In this document: positions 9,434 to 18,119 of the stretch, one piece after another
Numbering within the stretch: position 1 is the stretch's first letter
Layout: every line of letters starts with the position of its first letter
Source: Paenibacillus humicola
GTDB lineage: Bacteria > Bacillota > Bacilli > Paenibacillales > Paenibacillaceae
Direction of reading: 5' to 3'
Assembly (NCBI RefSeq): GCF_028826105.1
Contig: NZ_JAQGPL010000001.1
Coordinates: 1,080,501 to 1,144,500, forward strand
DNA: 64,000 bases
The notes under the pieces: model-generated
What the model was told of the DNA's origin: nothing
Databases searched by the model: none
What the model saw: only the letters and a program-made list of their open reading frames with translations
Position numbers and translations under genes: made by a program

Positions 9434-10951
9434 GTGAGCGTTCGGTTTACATATGGCGGTGCCGCGGAGGCCGGCGCCTTCGATACGGTCGTGCAGTTCG
9501 TGACGAAGGAGGAGCTGCAGCGGGCGGACGCGGAATGGATCCATCCGCAGCTCGATCTCGCGCTGCGCGATCACTATGCCAAGGAGCTGTTCAGGGCGGA
9601 GCCGATGGAGACGCTCTGTCTGCCGACGCTGGGGCTGCTCCCGGCAGCCTACGTCATTTATACGGGCATCGCTCATGCCGGTTTGTCGGCGGACGGCCTT
9701 CGCGATGCGGCTGCGGCGTCGGCCAAAGCGGCAAGGCGTCTGAAGGCGGCCGCCGTGCAGCAGCTCGTGCCCCATGCCGTCATGACCGGCTCGCAGGAAT
9801 ATACGCTCCGTCAGGCGGCGCAGGCGCTGACTGAAGGGTATGCGCTCGGACTGTTTACGCGCAGGACGGAGAAGAAGGATCACGAAAAACGAGCGTCGAG
9901 CGTTCGGGCCGTAGCGTTCACGCCGGCCGCAGGCGCGGCGGAGCCTGATGACGCGGCCGCGGAATGGGAAGCCGGCATCCGCCGGGGCTCCGTATTTTCG
10001 GAGGCGGTGACGCTGGCCCGCGATTTGACGAATTTGCCGGGCAATCGGCTGACGCCGGAGCTGCTCGCCGAGCAGGCGGAGTCGCTCGCCATGGAATACG
10101 GCTTCGATTGCGAGGTCATCGATGAATGGACCGCCGCCGAGCAGGGGATGGGCGGCCTCCTGGGCGTCGGCCAGGGCAGCGCCAATCCGCCGCGCATGAT
10201 CGTGCTGCATTATGAAGGCGCGCCGGATAACAAGGCGGAGACGTACGGGCTGATCGGCAAAGGCATCACCTTCGATACCGGCGGCATTTCGCTGAAGCGG
10301 GCGGAAGGGATGGAGGCGATGATCTCCGACATGGGCGGCGCAGCCGCCGTGCTTGGCGCGATGCGGATCGTCGGCGAGCTGAAGCCGAAGGTCAATGTCG
10401 TCGCCGTCGTACCTTCTGCCGAGAATATGCCATCGGACCGCGCGCTGAAGCCGGGCGATGTGCTGACCACAATGAGCGGGATTACCGTGGAGGTGGTCAA
10501 CACGGACGCGGAAGGCCGCCTTGTGCTGGCCGACGGCCTGACCACGGCGATTCGCCGCGGCGCGACGAAGCTGGTCGATGTCGCCACGCTGACCGGCGCC
10601 GTTACCGTCGCGCTCGGCAACGTCGCCACCGGCGCGGTGACGAACGACGAGCAGCTGATGCATCAGGTCGTGCTCGCAGGCAAGCGGGCCGGGGAGCGCA
10701 TATGGCCGCTTCCGGCCTACCCCGAATACCGCCGCCAGCTCGACAGCGACGCCGCGGATATGAAGAACAGCGGCGGCCGGCTCGCCGGCACGATTACGGG
10801 CGGCCTGTTTATCGGGGCGTTCGCCGAGGAACGGCCTTGGGTCCACCTCGACGTCGCCGGTACGGCCTGGCTGGACCGGGAACGCGTCTGGGAGCCGAAG
10901 GGCGCAACCGGCGTGATGGTCCGGACGCTTGGCGAGCTGCTGACGGACTGA
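9434..10951 (+). CDS. pepA: leucyl aminopeptidase (M17)
   Basis: This 505-residue cytosolic aminopeptidase of family M17 removes N-terminal residues from peptides and normally forms a hexamer with two metal ions per active site. The catalytic C-terminal half shows GKGITFDTGGISLK (metal and catalytic Lys/Asp), ISDMGGAAAVLGAM and the family signature NTDAEGRLVLADGL. The N-terminal macro-like domain (1-170) is divergent, as usual. The start is GTG at 9434, 10 nt after AAAGGAG. It is probably monocistronic. Confidence 0.96.
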   Translation: MSVRFTYGGAAEAGAFDTVVQFVTKEELQRADAEWIHPQLDLALRDHYAKELFRAEPMETLCLPTLGLLPAAYVIYTGIAHAGLSADGLRDAAAASAKAARRLKAAAVQQLVPHAVMTGSQEYTLRQAAQALTEGYALGLFTRRTEKKDHEKRASSVRAVAFTPAAGAAEPDDAAAEWEAGIRRGSVFSEAVTLARDLTNLPGNRLTPELLAEQAESLAMEYGFDCEVIDEWTAAEQGMGGLLGVGQGSANPPRMIVLHYEGAPDNKAETYGLIGKGITFDTGGISLKRAEGMEAMISDMGGAAAVLGAMRIVGELKPKVNVVAVVPSAENMPSDRALKPGDVLTTMSGITVEVVNTDAEGRLVLADGLTTAIRRGATKLVDVATLTGAVTVALGNVATGAVTNDEQLMHQVVLAGKRAGERIWPLPAYPEYRRQLDSDAADMKNSGGRLAGTITGGLFIGAFAEERPWVHLDVAGTAWLDRERVWEPKGATGVMVRTLGELLTD

Positions 10952-11166
10952 GGCCGACCGGCGCCGTTATGACGGGGCCGTCGCGTCCGTCAGGCCGCCT
11001 CAGCATTCACCCGGGGCGTCGTCCAGGATGCCATGCCGGGTAGCTTTTTCTGCCGGTATCGACCGCTGCCATGCAGTACTGCGCCGCTTGCCGTAAGCTG
11101 CAAGCTTGGATTGCCATTCAATGGACAGCCGCCCTGCGGACTGTCGCCAGAAGGAGTGATTTGTTC

Positions 11167-11742
11167 GTGTCCACGATTCAAGAGCGCGTACCGCCAGGCC
11201 AACGCGTAACCGAAGGCTTCCCCGTTCTGCACCACGGCAGCGTGCCGTATTACAATGACATGGGCAAATGGGATCTGCGCATTTTCGGTCTGGTCGAGGA
11301 AGAGGTCCAGATTAGCTATAAGGAGTTTATGGCCCTGCCGAAGCGGGAGTTCCGCAACGATATTCACTGCGTCACGACGTGGTCGAAGCTGGATAACGTA
11401 TGGGAGGGAGTGGCCGTATCGGAGCTGATGAAGCGGGTGAAGCTGAAGGACGGCGCCAACTATGTCATGCTGCATGCCGAGCACGGCTGGACGACGAATT
11501 TGCCGCTGGCGGATTTTATGCTCGACACGTCGTTTCTGGCCATGCGGCATAACGGGCAGCTGCTGACGCCGGAGCACGGCTATCCCGTGCGCATGGTCGT
11601 CCCGCATCTGTATTTCTGGAAAAGCGCCAAGTGGCTGCGCGGCATCGAGTTTATGGCTGCGGACAAGCCGGGCTTCTGGGAGCAAAATGGCTACAGCATG
11701 TACGGAGATCCTTGGCTCGAACAAAGATACGATTTTGATTAA
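11167..11742 (+). CDS. sulfite-oxidase-fold molybdopterin-binding protein
   Basis: This 191-residue protein is a single oxidoreductase molybdopterin-binding domain, similar to Bacillus subtilis YuiH. The conserved cysteine expected to ligate molybdenum is in DIHCVTTWSKLDNVWEGV. The segments HAEHGWTTNLPLADF and GYPVRMVVPHLYFWKSAKWLRGIEF are typical. No signal peptide is seen, so it should be cytoplasmic. AAGGAG at 11151 serves either GTG 11167 (spacing 10, chosen) or TTG 11161 (spacing 4). The substrate is unknown. A molybdopterin oxidoreductase gene lies 2.5 kb downstream. Confidence 0.88.
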   Translation: MSTIQERVPPGQRVTEGFPVLHHGSVPYYNDMGKWDLRIFGLVEEEVQISYKEFMALPKREFRNDIHCVTTWSKLDNVWEGVAVSELMKRVKLKDGANYVMLHAEHGWTTNLPLADFMLDTSFLAMRHNGQLLTPEHGYPVRMVVPHLYFWKSAKWLRGIEFMAADKPGFWEQNGYSMYGDPWLEQRYDFD

Positions 11743-11822
11743 TCGGCGCTAAAAGCGTGGCGTCTTATCGTGCGATCCTGCAGGTCCCGGCGCATTCGGG
11801 CCCGCTTACCGCGTCAAAAACA

Positions 11823-11872
11823 AGGGCTGTTCCCCGAAGCCAAATGGCTTTAGGGAAGCAGCCCTCTTTTTT
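11823..11872 (+). terminator. Intrinsic terminator after molybdoprotein gene
   Basis: AGGGCTG pairs with CAGCCCT, and the inner GAAGCC pairs with GGCTT, forming a long near-perfect hairpin followed by CTTTTTT. From 11873 to 12114 no gene is supported; the last 110 bp become AT-rich, consistent with a promoter for the next gene, but no clear -35/-10 pair was fixed. Confidence 0.92.
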
Positions 11873-12114
11873 CGGCATGCGGCCGGCGGGATGAGGTCAT
11901 GCCTCGGCAGCACCCTGCCCGCGCGCGCTGGAGTCCGCTTTTGCCCGCGCCATTTTACGAAGAGCCGCCGGATAAACGGATATCAACTAACACGTGTCGG
12001 AGAGACGGATACCCTGATGATTTTATGCTCATACACAAATCTTTTATATCTCAAAACATTTTCCGGATGATAAGATGGGAGAAGCAGCAGAATTGAATCG
12101 AAAGAGGGAGAGTC

Positions 12115-12885
12115 ATGAAATTTTCCGTTTCTATTCCTGCAGTGATGCGGGGAGACAAGCTGACGACGGCGGATAAAATCAGAAGGGCGGGGGCGATCGG
12201 GTACCGGGCTTACGAGATGTGGGGCTGGTGGGACGAGGATTTGGATGCCGTCAGGCAGGCCGCGGACGAGTACGGCATGGAAGCCGGCTCGATCTGCACA
12301 AGGTTCGTTCCGCTCGTAGATCCGTCGAGGCGCACCGAATATATTGCCGGACTGAAGGAAAGCGTGGAAGCGGCAAAACGGCTCGGCTGCCGCTACCTCA
12401 TCAGTCAGGCGGGCAACGCGCTGGAAGGGGCGAGCCATGAAAGTCAGGCGGCCTCGCTCGTCGAAGGTCTTCGCCTGTCGGCGCCGATTCTGGAGCAATC
12501 GGACATTACGCTTGTTTTGGAACCGCTTAATACGCGCGTCGACCATCCGGGCTATTTCCTCGAGAAGGCGGAGGAGGGGGCCTGGCTCGTGCGGGCGGTC
12601 GGCAGCCGCAGCGTGAAGCTGCTGTACGACGTCTACCACCAGCAAATTACCGAAGGCAATCTGATCCCGACGATCAAAAGCAACATGGACGTCATCGATT
12701 ATTTCCATATCGCCGATCACCCGGGGCGGCACGAGATCGGTACCGGCGAGATCCATTACGCGAATGTGCTGCGGGCCGTCAAAAGCACCGGCTACGACGG
12801 TTTTGTCGGACTTGAATATTTTCCTTCGGCGGATGCCGAGGAGACGCTCCGGCGGTTTTTGGAGGAGTTCGGTCATTTGGCCTAA
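12115..12885 (+). CDS. hydroxypyruvate isomerase-like TIM-barrel protein
   Basis: This 256-residue protein belongs to the AP-endonuclease-2/xylose-isomerase-like TIM-barrel superfamily, nearest to hydroxypyruvate isomerase (Hyi). Family features are the glutamate in LVLEPLNTRVDHPGYFL, the histidine in LLYDVYHQQITEGNL, HIADHPGRHEIGTGEIHY and the last-strand glutamate in FVGLEYFPS. These residues bind a divalent metal and the substrate in relatives. The ATG follows AGAGGGAGAG. The true substrate may be another sugar or keto acid. It is monocistronic, with a terminator right behind it. Confidence 0.85.
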   Translation: MKFSVSIPAVMRGDKLTTADKIRRAGAIGYRAYEMWGWWDEDLDAVRQAADEYGMEAGSICTRFVPLVDPSRRTEYIAGLKESVEAAKRLGCRYLISQAGNALEGASHESQAASLVEGLRLSAPILEQSDITLVLEPLNTRVDHPGYFLEKAEEGAWLVRAVGSRSVKLLYDVYHQQITEGNLIPTIKSNMDVIDYFHIADHPGRHEIGTGEIHYANVLRAVKSTGYDGFVGLEYFPSADAEETLRRFLEEFGHLA

Positions 12886-12901
12886 CGAGCGAGTTTTCAT
12901 T

Positions 12902-12938
12902 CCCCCGCGGCAAACGGATGGCCGGACGGGGGTTTTTT
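12902..12938 (+). terminator. Intrinsic terminator after hyi-like gene
   Basis: CCCCCG (12902-12907) pairs with CGGGGG (12927-12932) and is followed by six T. Confidence 0.9.
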
Positions 12939-13209
12939 ATATCGCCGCAGCCCCACGCAATGGATAGGCCAACATTATTTTGCATGGTAACCGTTTTCGG
13001 GCGAAAAAAACTCTTTTCATTTTCCGGCAATCAATTTATAATTATTCCGAGAAGCAAGGTTGGGATTAGGCAAGGGCCGTGCAGCCGTTTCTTCTTTCTT
13101 AAAAATCGGCGGCCGCCCAAACCATGCCGGAATGTTCGTCATACGATGGCTAATGGGCTTAGGCTTAGGCTTACATACCCTATCCTCAAATCGATGGAGA
13201 GTGCTTGCA

Positions 13210-13983
13210 ATGCTTGAAATAAGTTGGCAAATCGTCACGATGGGGCTGCTGGTCGGATTTCTAGTCGGTTTAACCGGCGTAGGCGGAGCGTCGCTGCTCA
13301 CGCCGATTTTACTGCTGATCGGCATTAATCCGAGTATAGCGGTCGGGACAGACCTGCTTTATAATTCAATTACGAAATTTTTCGGTACGATCCAGCATTG
13401 GCGCCAGAAGACGATCGACTTCAAGATCGTCAAATATTTGGCCTTCGGCAGCCTGCCCGGCGCGGTCTTCGGCGTCGGCGCGTCTTACCTGCTCAGTCAT
13501 GTCTTCGACGACGGCGAGACGGTGCTGAAGCACGTGCTCGGCTTCATTCTGATCATCGTATCCGTCATTACGCTGCTGCGGCAGCTGCTCGACAAAAAGC
13601 TCGGCGACAACCGGTGGCAGCTGAAGCCGATTGAAGATAAACGCATGCTGTTAATTTTAATCGGCGCCGTACTCGGTTTTATCGTCGGCCTGACGTCGGT
13701 GGGCTCGGGTTCGCTGTTCGCCGTCGCCATGATTTATTTATTCCGGCTGAGCGGTTCTCAGCTTGTCGGCACGGATATCGCGCACGCGTTTTTGCTGGTG
13801 ACGCTGTCCGCCATCCTACACTCGGGCCTCGGCAATATCGATTACGGGCTGACCGCGAATCTGCTGATCGGCTCCGTCCCCGGCGTCATTATCGGCAGCA
13901 GCCTGTCGGCGAAGGTGCCGTCGAAACCGCTGCGGACGGTGCTGGCGGCGCTGCTCCTGATCAGCGGCGTTAAATTGATTTGA
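13210..13983 (+). CDS. TauE/SafE (TSUP) family permease
   Basis: This 257-residue integral membrane protein has about eight hydrophobic segments in two homologous halves. Each half carries the TSUP-type glycine-rich repeat: LVGFLVGLTGVGGASLLTPILL near the N-terminus and GFIVGLTSVGSGSLFAVAMIYLF in the middle. The family exports sulfite, sulfoacetate or other small organic acids. I chose ATG 13210, which follows GGAGAG; the open frame extends 50 residues upstream without membrane character. The substrate is not evident. The molybdoprotein with a sulfite-oxidase fold nearby makes sulfur oxyanions possible. Confidence 0.88.
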   Translation: MLEISWQIVTMGLLVGFLVGLTGVGGASLLTPILLLIGINPSIAVGTDLLYNSITKFFGTIQHWRQKTIDFKIVKYLAFGSLPGAVFGVGASYLLSHVFDDGETVLKHVLGFILIIVSVITLLRQLLDKKLGDNRWQLKPIEDKRMLLILIGAVLGFIVGLTSVGSGSLFAVAMIYLFRLSGSQLVGTDIAHAFLLVTLSAILHSGLGNIDYGLTANLLIGSVPGVIIGSSLSAKVPSKPLRTVLAALLLISGVKLI

Positions 13984-14044
13984 AGCGGCTGGATGTAAAC
14001 GGCGGTGAAGCAAGCATTCTCCGGCGGGGGGAACTTCGTATAAG

Positions 14045-14080
14045 CGGGTCAACCGGTGTTTCGGCTGGCCCGTTTTTTTT
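14045..14080 (+). terminator. Intrinsic terminator after TauE-family gene
   Basis: CGGGTCAACCG pairs with CGGCTGGCCCG with one mismatch and one wobble, around a 6-nt loop, and runs into eight T. Confidence 0.9.
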
Positions 14081-14231
14081 GTGTGAAGGGAGATGCGGCT
14101 GCCATGAGAACGGGCGTCTTGGTCCGGCAGGACAGCACGCCATTACGGGCGGAAGGAAGCGGCGGACCGGGTTGACGAAATACGCTATAATGAAACAGCA
14201 TGTACTTGATCATCAGGAAGGAGCTGGAGCG

Positions 14232-16271
14232 ATGAACGGCATCGGCAAGCGATCCGGCGTGTTTCCGTCCGTATGCCCGCTTGATTGCCCGGACCAATGC
14301 GGTCTGCTCATTCATAAGGAAAACGGCAAAATTACCCGTATCGAAGGCGATCCGGAGCATCCCGCGACACAGGGCGCGATCTGCGGCAAGGTGCGGCGGA
14401 TGGCGGAGCGGATCTACGACCCGGCGCGGCTGGAATATCCGCTCAGGCGCGTCGGCGTCAAAGGCGAGGGGCGGTTCGAGCGGATTACATGGGAGGAAGC
14501 GCTGCGAACGATAGCCGGCCACTGGAAGGAACTGATCGCGGAGCATGGCGCGGAGAGCATTCTCCCGTACAGCTTCTACGGGAATATGGGGCGGATCGGC
14601 ACGGAGGGCATGGACCGGCGCTTCTTCAACCGGCTCGGGGCAAGCGAGCTGCTGTACACGATTTGCGAAGCCGCCGGCACCGCCGGCTACAAATATACGA
14701 TGGGCGGCAGCTTCGGCACGGACCCCGAAGATACCGTGCATGCCAAACTGATTGTCATGTGGGGCATTAATGCGGTCAGCACCAACATGCACCAGGTCGT
14801 GCTGGCGGAGAAGGCGCGCCGGGCGGGCGCGACCGTCGTCTGCATCGACGTGCACCGGAACCGGACGGCCCGCTGGGCGGACTGGTTTATCCCGATCCAG
14901 CCGGGCACCGATGCGGCTCTCGCGCTTGGGTTGATGCACGTCCTGTTCGCCGAAAATTGGATCAATGAACCGTTTTTGCGGGAATATACGACCGGTCACG
15001 AGGAGCTGAGGAGGCATGTCCGGCAGTACGATCCGGAGGCGGTATCGGCGATTACCGGCGTGCCCGCGCCGGATATCGTCAAGCTGGCCCGCATGTACGG
15101 ACAGGCCGTTCCCTCGTTCATCCGGATCGGCAACGGGCTGCAGCATCACGATAACGGCGGCATGAACGTGCGGGCGATCGCCTGCCTGCCGGCGCTGACC
15201 GGCGCCTGGCTGCACAAGGGAGGTGGCGCGATCAAAGGCAACGGCGGCTACGTCGCGCCGAACACGAATGCGCTGAGACGTCCGGACCTGAGGGAGAAGC
15301 CGGCCCGGGCGGTTAACATGAACGAGCTGGGCAGAGCTCTGCTCGAGCTCGATCCGCCGATTCGGTCGCTGTACGTGTACAATTCGAATCCCGCCATCGT
15401 CGCGCCGAACGCGAACAAGGTGCGGGAAGGGCTCGCGCGCGAGGATCTGTTTACGGTCGTTCACGATCTTTTCATGACCGAGACGGCCCGTTATGCGGAT
15501 CTTGTGCTGCCGGCGACGTCATCTTTTGAAAACACGGATTTGTATCACTCGTATTGGCATCATTACGTGCAGCTTCAGGAGCCGGTGATCGAGCCGCACG
15601 GCGAGAGCCGGCCGAACGTCGAAGTTTTCCGCCTGCTGGCGGCGGAGATGGGCTTTACGGACGAGGCGCTGCGCGATTCGGAAGCGGAGATGATCCGGCA
15701 GGCGCTGGATGCCCCGGACAACCCGTATTTGACGGGCATTACGTTCGAGGCTTTAAAACGGCGGCATTATATAAAAGCGGACGTCAAGCCGTTATTTCCG
15801 GGGCAATTACGCACCCCCAGCGGCAAAATCGAGCTGTATTCCGCCGCGATGGAGAGGGACGGCTATCCGCCGCTGCCGACCTATACGCCGCTGGCCGAAC
15901 ATGGCGAAGGGCCGTTTCTGTTCATCCCGACGGCGAATCATCATTTTCTGAATTCGACGTTTTCGAACAACGGGAAGCATGCGGCAATGGAGAAAGAGCC
16001 GAAGCTTGTGATGAATGCCGGCGACGCCCTCGCGCTCGGAATTGCGGACGGCGACCTTGTCCGCGTCTGGAACGCGCGCGGCGAATGCCGGCTGCGCGCC
16101 GCGGCGGGAGTCGACGTCCTGCCGGGGGTCGTCGTCAGCCAAGGGCTTTGGGCCGATGCCGAGGGGAAAAGCCGGGCGGTCAATGCGCTTACGCCGGACC
16201 GGATCGCCGATATGGGCGGCGGAGCTGTCTTTTTCTCCGGCAGGGTGCACGTGGAAAAGGCGCTTCCGTAG
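14232..16271 (+). CDS. molybdopterin-dependent oxidoreductase with N-terminal 4Fe-4S cluster
   Basis: This 679-residue enzyme is of the DMSO-reductase/formate-dehydrogenase superfamily. The N-terminal cluster motif is VCPLDCPDQCGLLIHK with a fourth cysteine in GAICGKVRR. The bis-MGD-binding domains follow (GMDRRFFNRLGASE, VMWGINAVSTN, VCIDVHRNRTARWADWFIPI, then DLVLPATSSFENTD) and the C-terminal MoCo-dinucleotide domain ends near VVVSQGLWADAEGK. There is no Tat signal, so it is likely cytoplasmic. I chose ATG 14232 behind AGGAAGGAG; an 84-residue upstream extension is low in conservation. The molybdenum ligand and substrate could not be read. No electron-transfer subunit is adjacent. Confidence 0.85.
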   Translation: MNGIGKRSGVFPSVCPLDCPDQCGLLIHKENGKITRIEGDPEHPATQGAICGKVRRMAERIYDPARLEYPLRRVGVKGEGRFERITWEEALRTIAGHWKELIAEHGAESILPYSFYGNMGRIGTEGMDRRFFNRLGASELLYTICEAAGTAGYKYTMGGSFGTDPEDTVHAKLIVMWGINAVSTNMHQVVLAEKARRAGATVVCIDVHRNRTARWADWFIPIQPGTDAALALGLMHVLFAENWINEPFLREYTTGHEELRRHVRQYDPEAVSAITGVPAPDIVKLARMYGQAVPSFIRIGNGLQHHDNGGMNVRAIACLPALTGAWLHKGGGAIKGNGGYVAPNTNALRRPDLREKPARAVNMNELGRALLELDPPIRSLYVYNSNPAIVAPNANKVREGLAREDLFTVVHDLFMTETARYADLVLPATSSFENTDLYHSYWHHYVQLQEPVIEPHGESRPNVEVFRLLAAEMGFTDEALRDSEAEMIRQALDAPDNPYLTGITFEALKRRHYIKADVKPLFPGQLRTPSGKIELYSAAMERDGYPPLPTYTPLAEHGEGPFLFIPTANHHFLNSTFSNNGKHAAMEKEPKLVMNAGDALALGIADGDLVRVWNARGECRLRAAAGVDVLPGVVVSQGLWADAEGKSRAVNALTPDRIADMGGGAVFFSGRVHVEKALP

Positions 16272-16307
16272 CGTTTGGAGCCGGTCCGGCTATATCTTCG
16301 GGCGGCA

Positions 16308-17648
16308 TTAGACGTTGGGGGACGTAAGCTCGCCGTATTCCTGGACCACCGGCTTGGCGGACCGGGCGGTGCGGGACCGGACGAATTGGTAAATCGCGCC
16401 GAGCAGCAGCCACGCCCCGCCCATCCAGAGCGCGGAAGCGTTCAGAAGGGACAACAGCCAGCCGATAAAGCAGGCGCCAGTCAGCGGGAAGACGAGATAC
16501 ATCAGCGTCTGCTTGAACGACCGTTCCCGGTCTTTGATGTACCGTTTGGCGATGACGGACAGATTTACGAAGACGAAGCCGGTCAGCGCGCCGAAATTGA
16601 CGAATTTGACGGCCGTATCGAGACTGATGACGAGGGCGAACATAGACACCCCGGCGACCAGTACGATGTTGATGACGGGCGTCCGGTATTTGGGATGCAG
16701 ATACGCGAAAATCCGGTTGGGCAGGATGGAATCGCGGCCAAAGACATACAGCAGGCGAGATACGCTCGTGACCGATGAAAGCCCCTGCGTAAAGATGGCA
16801 AAAAAGAGCACCGTAATGAAAATCGACGAAAGCAAGGTGCCCCCGACCAGCTTCACGACCTCGAACCCGGCCGAATCCGGATTGACGAATGTCAGATGCG
16901 GAAAGACGAGCTGCGTCAAATAAGACGGAACGACGTACATGACGATGGCGCTGCAAATGATGATCATGATCGCGCGCGGGATCGTTTTGCGGGCGTTGAT
17001 CGTCTCTTCGCACATCGTGGTGATGGAATCGAAGCCGAGGAACGAGAAGCAAATGACGGAAGCGCCGGTCATAATGGTGGCCAGCGAAACATCTCCGTGC
17101 GTGAACGGCAGCATTGGATCAAAGCTGCCGGAAAGCCTGCCGATCAGGACAGCGCAGAAAACCGCGATAAACACAAGCTGGATCAGGACGAACAGCCGGC
17201 TTAAGTTGGCGGAGAAGTTGATGCCGATAATGTTGACGGCGGATGCCGCCACGTTCAGCAAAATGATAAACACATACGACGGAACGGCCGGAAACTGCGC
17301 GTGTAAATAAATGCCGAAGGTCAAGCAGGCGATGAGCGGGGAAAACAAATAATCGAGCAGGAGCGCCCAGCCGACCAGGAAGCCGAGGTAGGGGTGGATG
17401 CTCCTCCGGACGTACGTGTAGGCGGAGCCGGAGGTCGGAAACGTTTTGGACATGATGCCGTAGCTGTACGCCGTAAAAAAGATCGCCGCAAATGCAAGCA
17501 TATACGCCGGTGTCAGCATTCCTCCCGAGGAATCGTAAGCGATGCCGTAGATTGAAAAGTAAATCATGGGCGTCATCCAGGCAAGTCCGAGATAAACAAC
17601 CTTGAACAAGGTTAACGACTGGTTCAGCTTTACTTCCGTTTTCATCAC
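16308..17648 (-). CDS. APC-superfamily permease, probable guanidine importer
   Basis: This 446-residue integral membrane protein (about 12 segments) belongs to the amino acid-polyamine-organocation superfamily. The N-terminal part shows LGLAWMTPMIYFSIYGIAYDSSGGMLTPAY and the typical TFPTSGSAYTYVRRSIHPYLGFLVGW; SFLGFDSITTMCEETINARKTIPRAI is the conserved middle motif. Its leader carries a guanidine-I riboswitch with a terminator, and it is divergent from the guanidine-degradation operon, so import of guanidine or a close relative is the simplest role. The start is GTG 17648 (7 nt after AAGGAG) or the next codon, ATG 17645. It is unlike the small SMR-type Gdx exporters usually under this riboswitch. 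Confidence 0.85.
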   Translation of the reverse strand: MMKTEVKLNQSLTLFKVVYLGLAWMTPMIYFSIYGIAYDSSGGMLTPAYMLAFAAIFFTAYSYGIMSKTFPTSGSAYTYVRRSIHPYLGFLVGWALLLDYLFSPLIACLTFGIYLHAQFPAVPSYVFIILLNVAASAVNIIGINFSANLSRLFVLIQLVFIAVFCAVLIGRLSGSFDPMLPFTHGDVSLATIMTGASVICFSFLGFDSITTMCEETINARKTIPRAIMIIICSAIVMYVVPSYLTQLVFPHLTFVNPDSAGFEVVKLVGGTLLSSIFITVLFFAIFTQGLSSVTSVSRLLYVFGRDSILPNRIFAYLHPKYRTPVINIVLVAGVSMFALVISLDTAVKFVNFGALTGFVFVNLSVIAKRYIKDRERSFKQTLMYLVFPLTGACFIGWLLSLLNASALWMGGAWLLLGAIYQFVRSRTARSAKPVVQEYGELTSPNV

Positions 17649-17698
17649 GTCGACTCTCCTTCATTTTTCCTGCTCCGCCGCGTCCGGCGGATGAACGG

Positions 17699-17751
17699 AA
17701 AAAATAAAAGCCCTGGAGATATCAACGAAATTGATATCCTCCCGGGCTTTT
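17699..17751 (-). terminator. Riboswitch-controlled terminator of the permease leader
   Basis: On the minus strand AAAAGCCCGGGAGGATATCAA (17731-17751) pairs with TTGATATCTCCAGGGCTTTT (17706-17725), followed by a T-run at 17699-17705. The 5' arm overlaps the conserved 3' end of the aptamer, so ligand binding and terminator formation exclude each other. Confidence 0.93.
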
Positions 17752-17827
17752 GTCCCTCCGTGTACACGGCCGCGGCCGTGCGTTTTCTCTCGGACCAGAC
17801 CGGCCGGTGCAGCCGCGGAACCCTAGA
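17738..17827 (-). promoter_or_regulatory. Guanidine-I (ykkC) riboswitch, permease side
   Basis: Read on the minus strand, the leader carries all conserved blocks of the ykkC/guanidine-I aptamer in order: CTAGGGTTCCG (17826-17816), CTGGTCCGAGAG (17798-17787) and ACACGGAGGGACAAAAG followed by CCCGGGAGG (17764-17738). Guanidine binding to this class turns transcription on by preventing the overlapping terminator. It lies between its own promoter and the permease gene. Confidence 0.95.
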
Positions 17828-17846
17828 AAACAATTTTATGTTAGGG

Positions 17847-17875
17847 AATATAACACGTATTTTTGGATTTGTAAA
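17847..17875 (-). promoter_or_regulatory. Sigma-A-type promoter of the permease
   Basis: On the minus strand: TTTACA (17875-17870), a 17-bp spacer, TATATT (17852-17847). The predicted start falls 15-20 nt before the riboswitch. The spacer and -35 are covered by a perfect inverted repeat (17852-17883). Confidence 0.75.
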
Positions 17876-17883
17876 TACGTGTT
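17852..17883. promoter_or_regulatory. Inverted repeat overlapping permease promoter, candidate operator
   Basis: AACACGTATTT (17852-17862) and AAATACGTGTT (17873-17883) form a perfect 11-bp inverted repeat with a 10-bp centre. It covers the -35 and spacer of the permease promoter, where a dimeric repressor would block polymerase. The seven-base core ACGTATT occurs again at 17988-17994, just after the divergent promoter. No regulator gene is adjacent. Confidence 0.55.
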
Positions 17884-17941
17884 CGAAAATATAACGCCAA
17901 ATGTTTTGAGATTGAAAATGGGCAGCTGACGAACTTTTATG

Positions 17942-17970
17942 TTGACAGTTCCGGTCATCGGTGTTAATTT
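17942..17970 (+). promoter_or_regulatory. Sigma-A-type promoter of the guanidine operon
   Basis: TTGACA at 17942-17947, a 17-bp spacer and TAATTT at 17965-17970. The predicted transcript starts near 17977, about 27 nt before the riboswitch. Confidence 0.8.
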
Positions 17971-18002
17971 AATTCACATAACCGCATACGTATTAAATTG
18001 TT

Positions 18003-18119
18003 TACTAGGGTTCCGCCGGCGCGAAGCCGGGACTGGTCCGAGAGTAAACCGTCCAGCACTTTCGGGCGGCTTCCGCCGGAAGCCCGAAGGACGACACGGA
18101 AGGATAAAAGCCTGGGAGA
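18003..18119 (+). promoter_or_regulatory. Guanidine-I (ykkC) riboswitch, degradation operon side
   Basis: The conserved aptamer blocks appear in order: ACTAGGGTTCCG (18004-18015), CTGGTCCGAGAG (18033-18044) and CACGGAAGGATAAAAG with CCTGGGAGA (18095-18119). Between them is a variable hairpin (18061-18088, CTTTCGGGC with GCCCGAAGG). The 3' end overlaps the terminator 5' arm, giving an ON switch when guanidine is bound. The genes downstream are exactly the guanidine carboxylase set. Confidence 0.96.

Noticed and set aside
17966..17999. AATTTAAT / ATTAAATT inverted repeat at the guanidine operon transcript start
   Set aside because: AT-only arms of 8 bp, 18 bp apart, in AT-rich promoter DNA are likely by chance; only the shared ACGTATT core is kept, as part of another finding.
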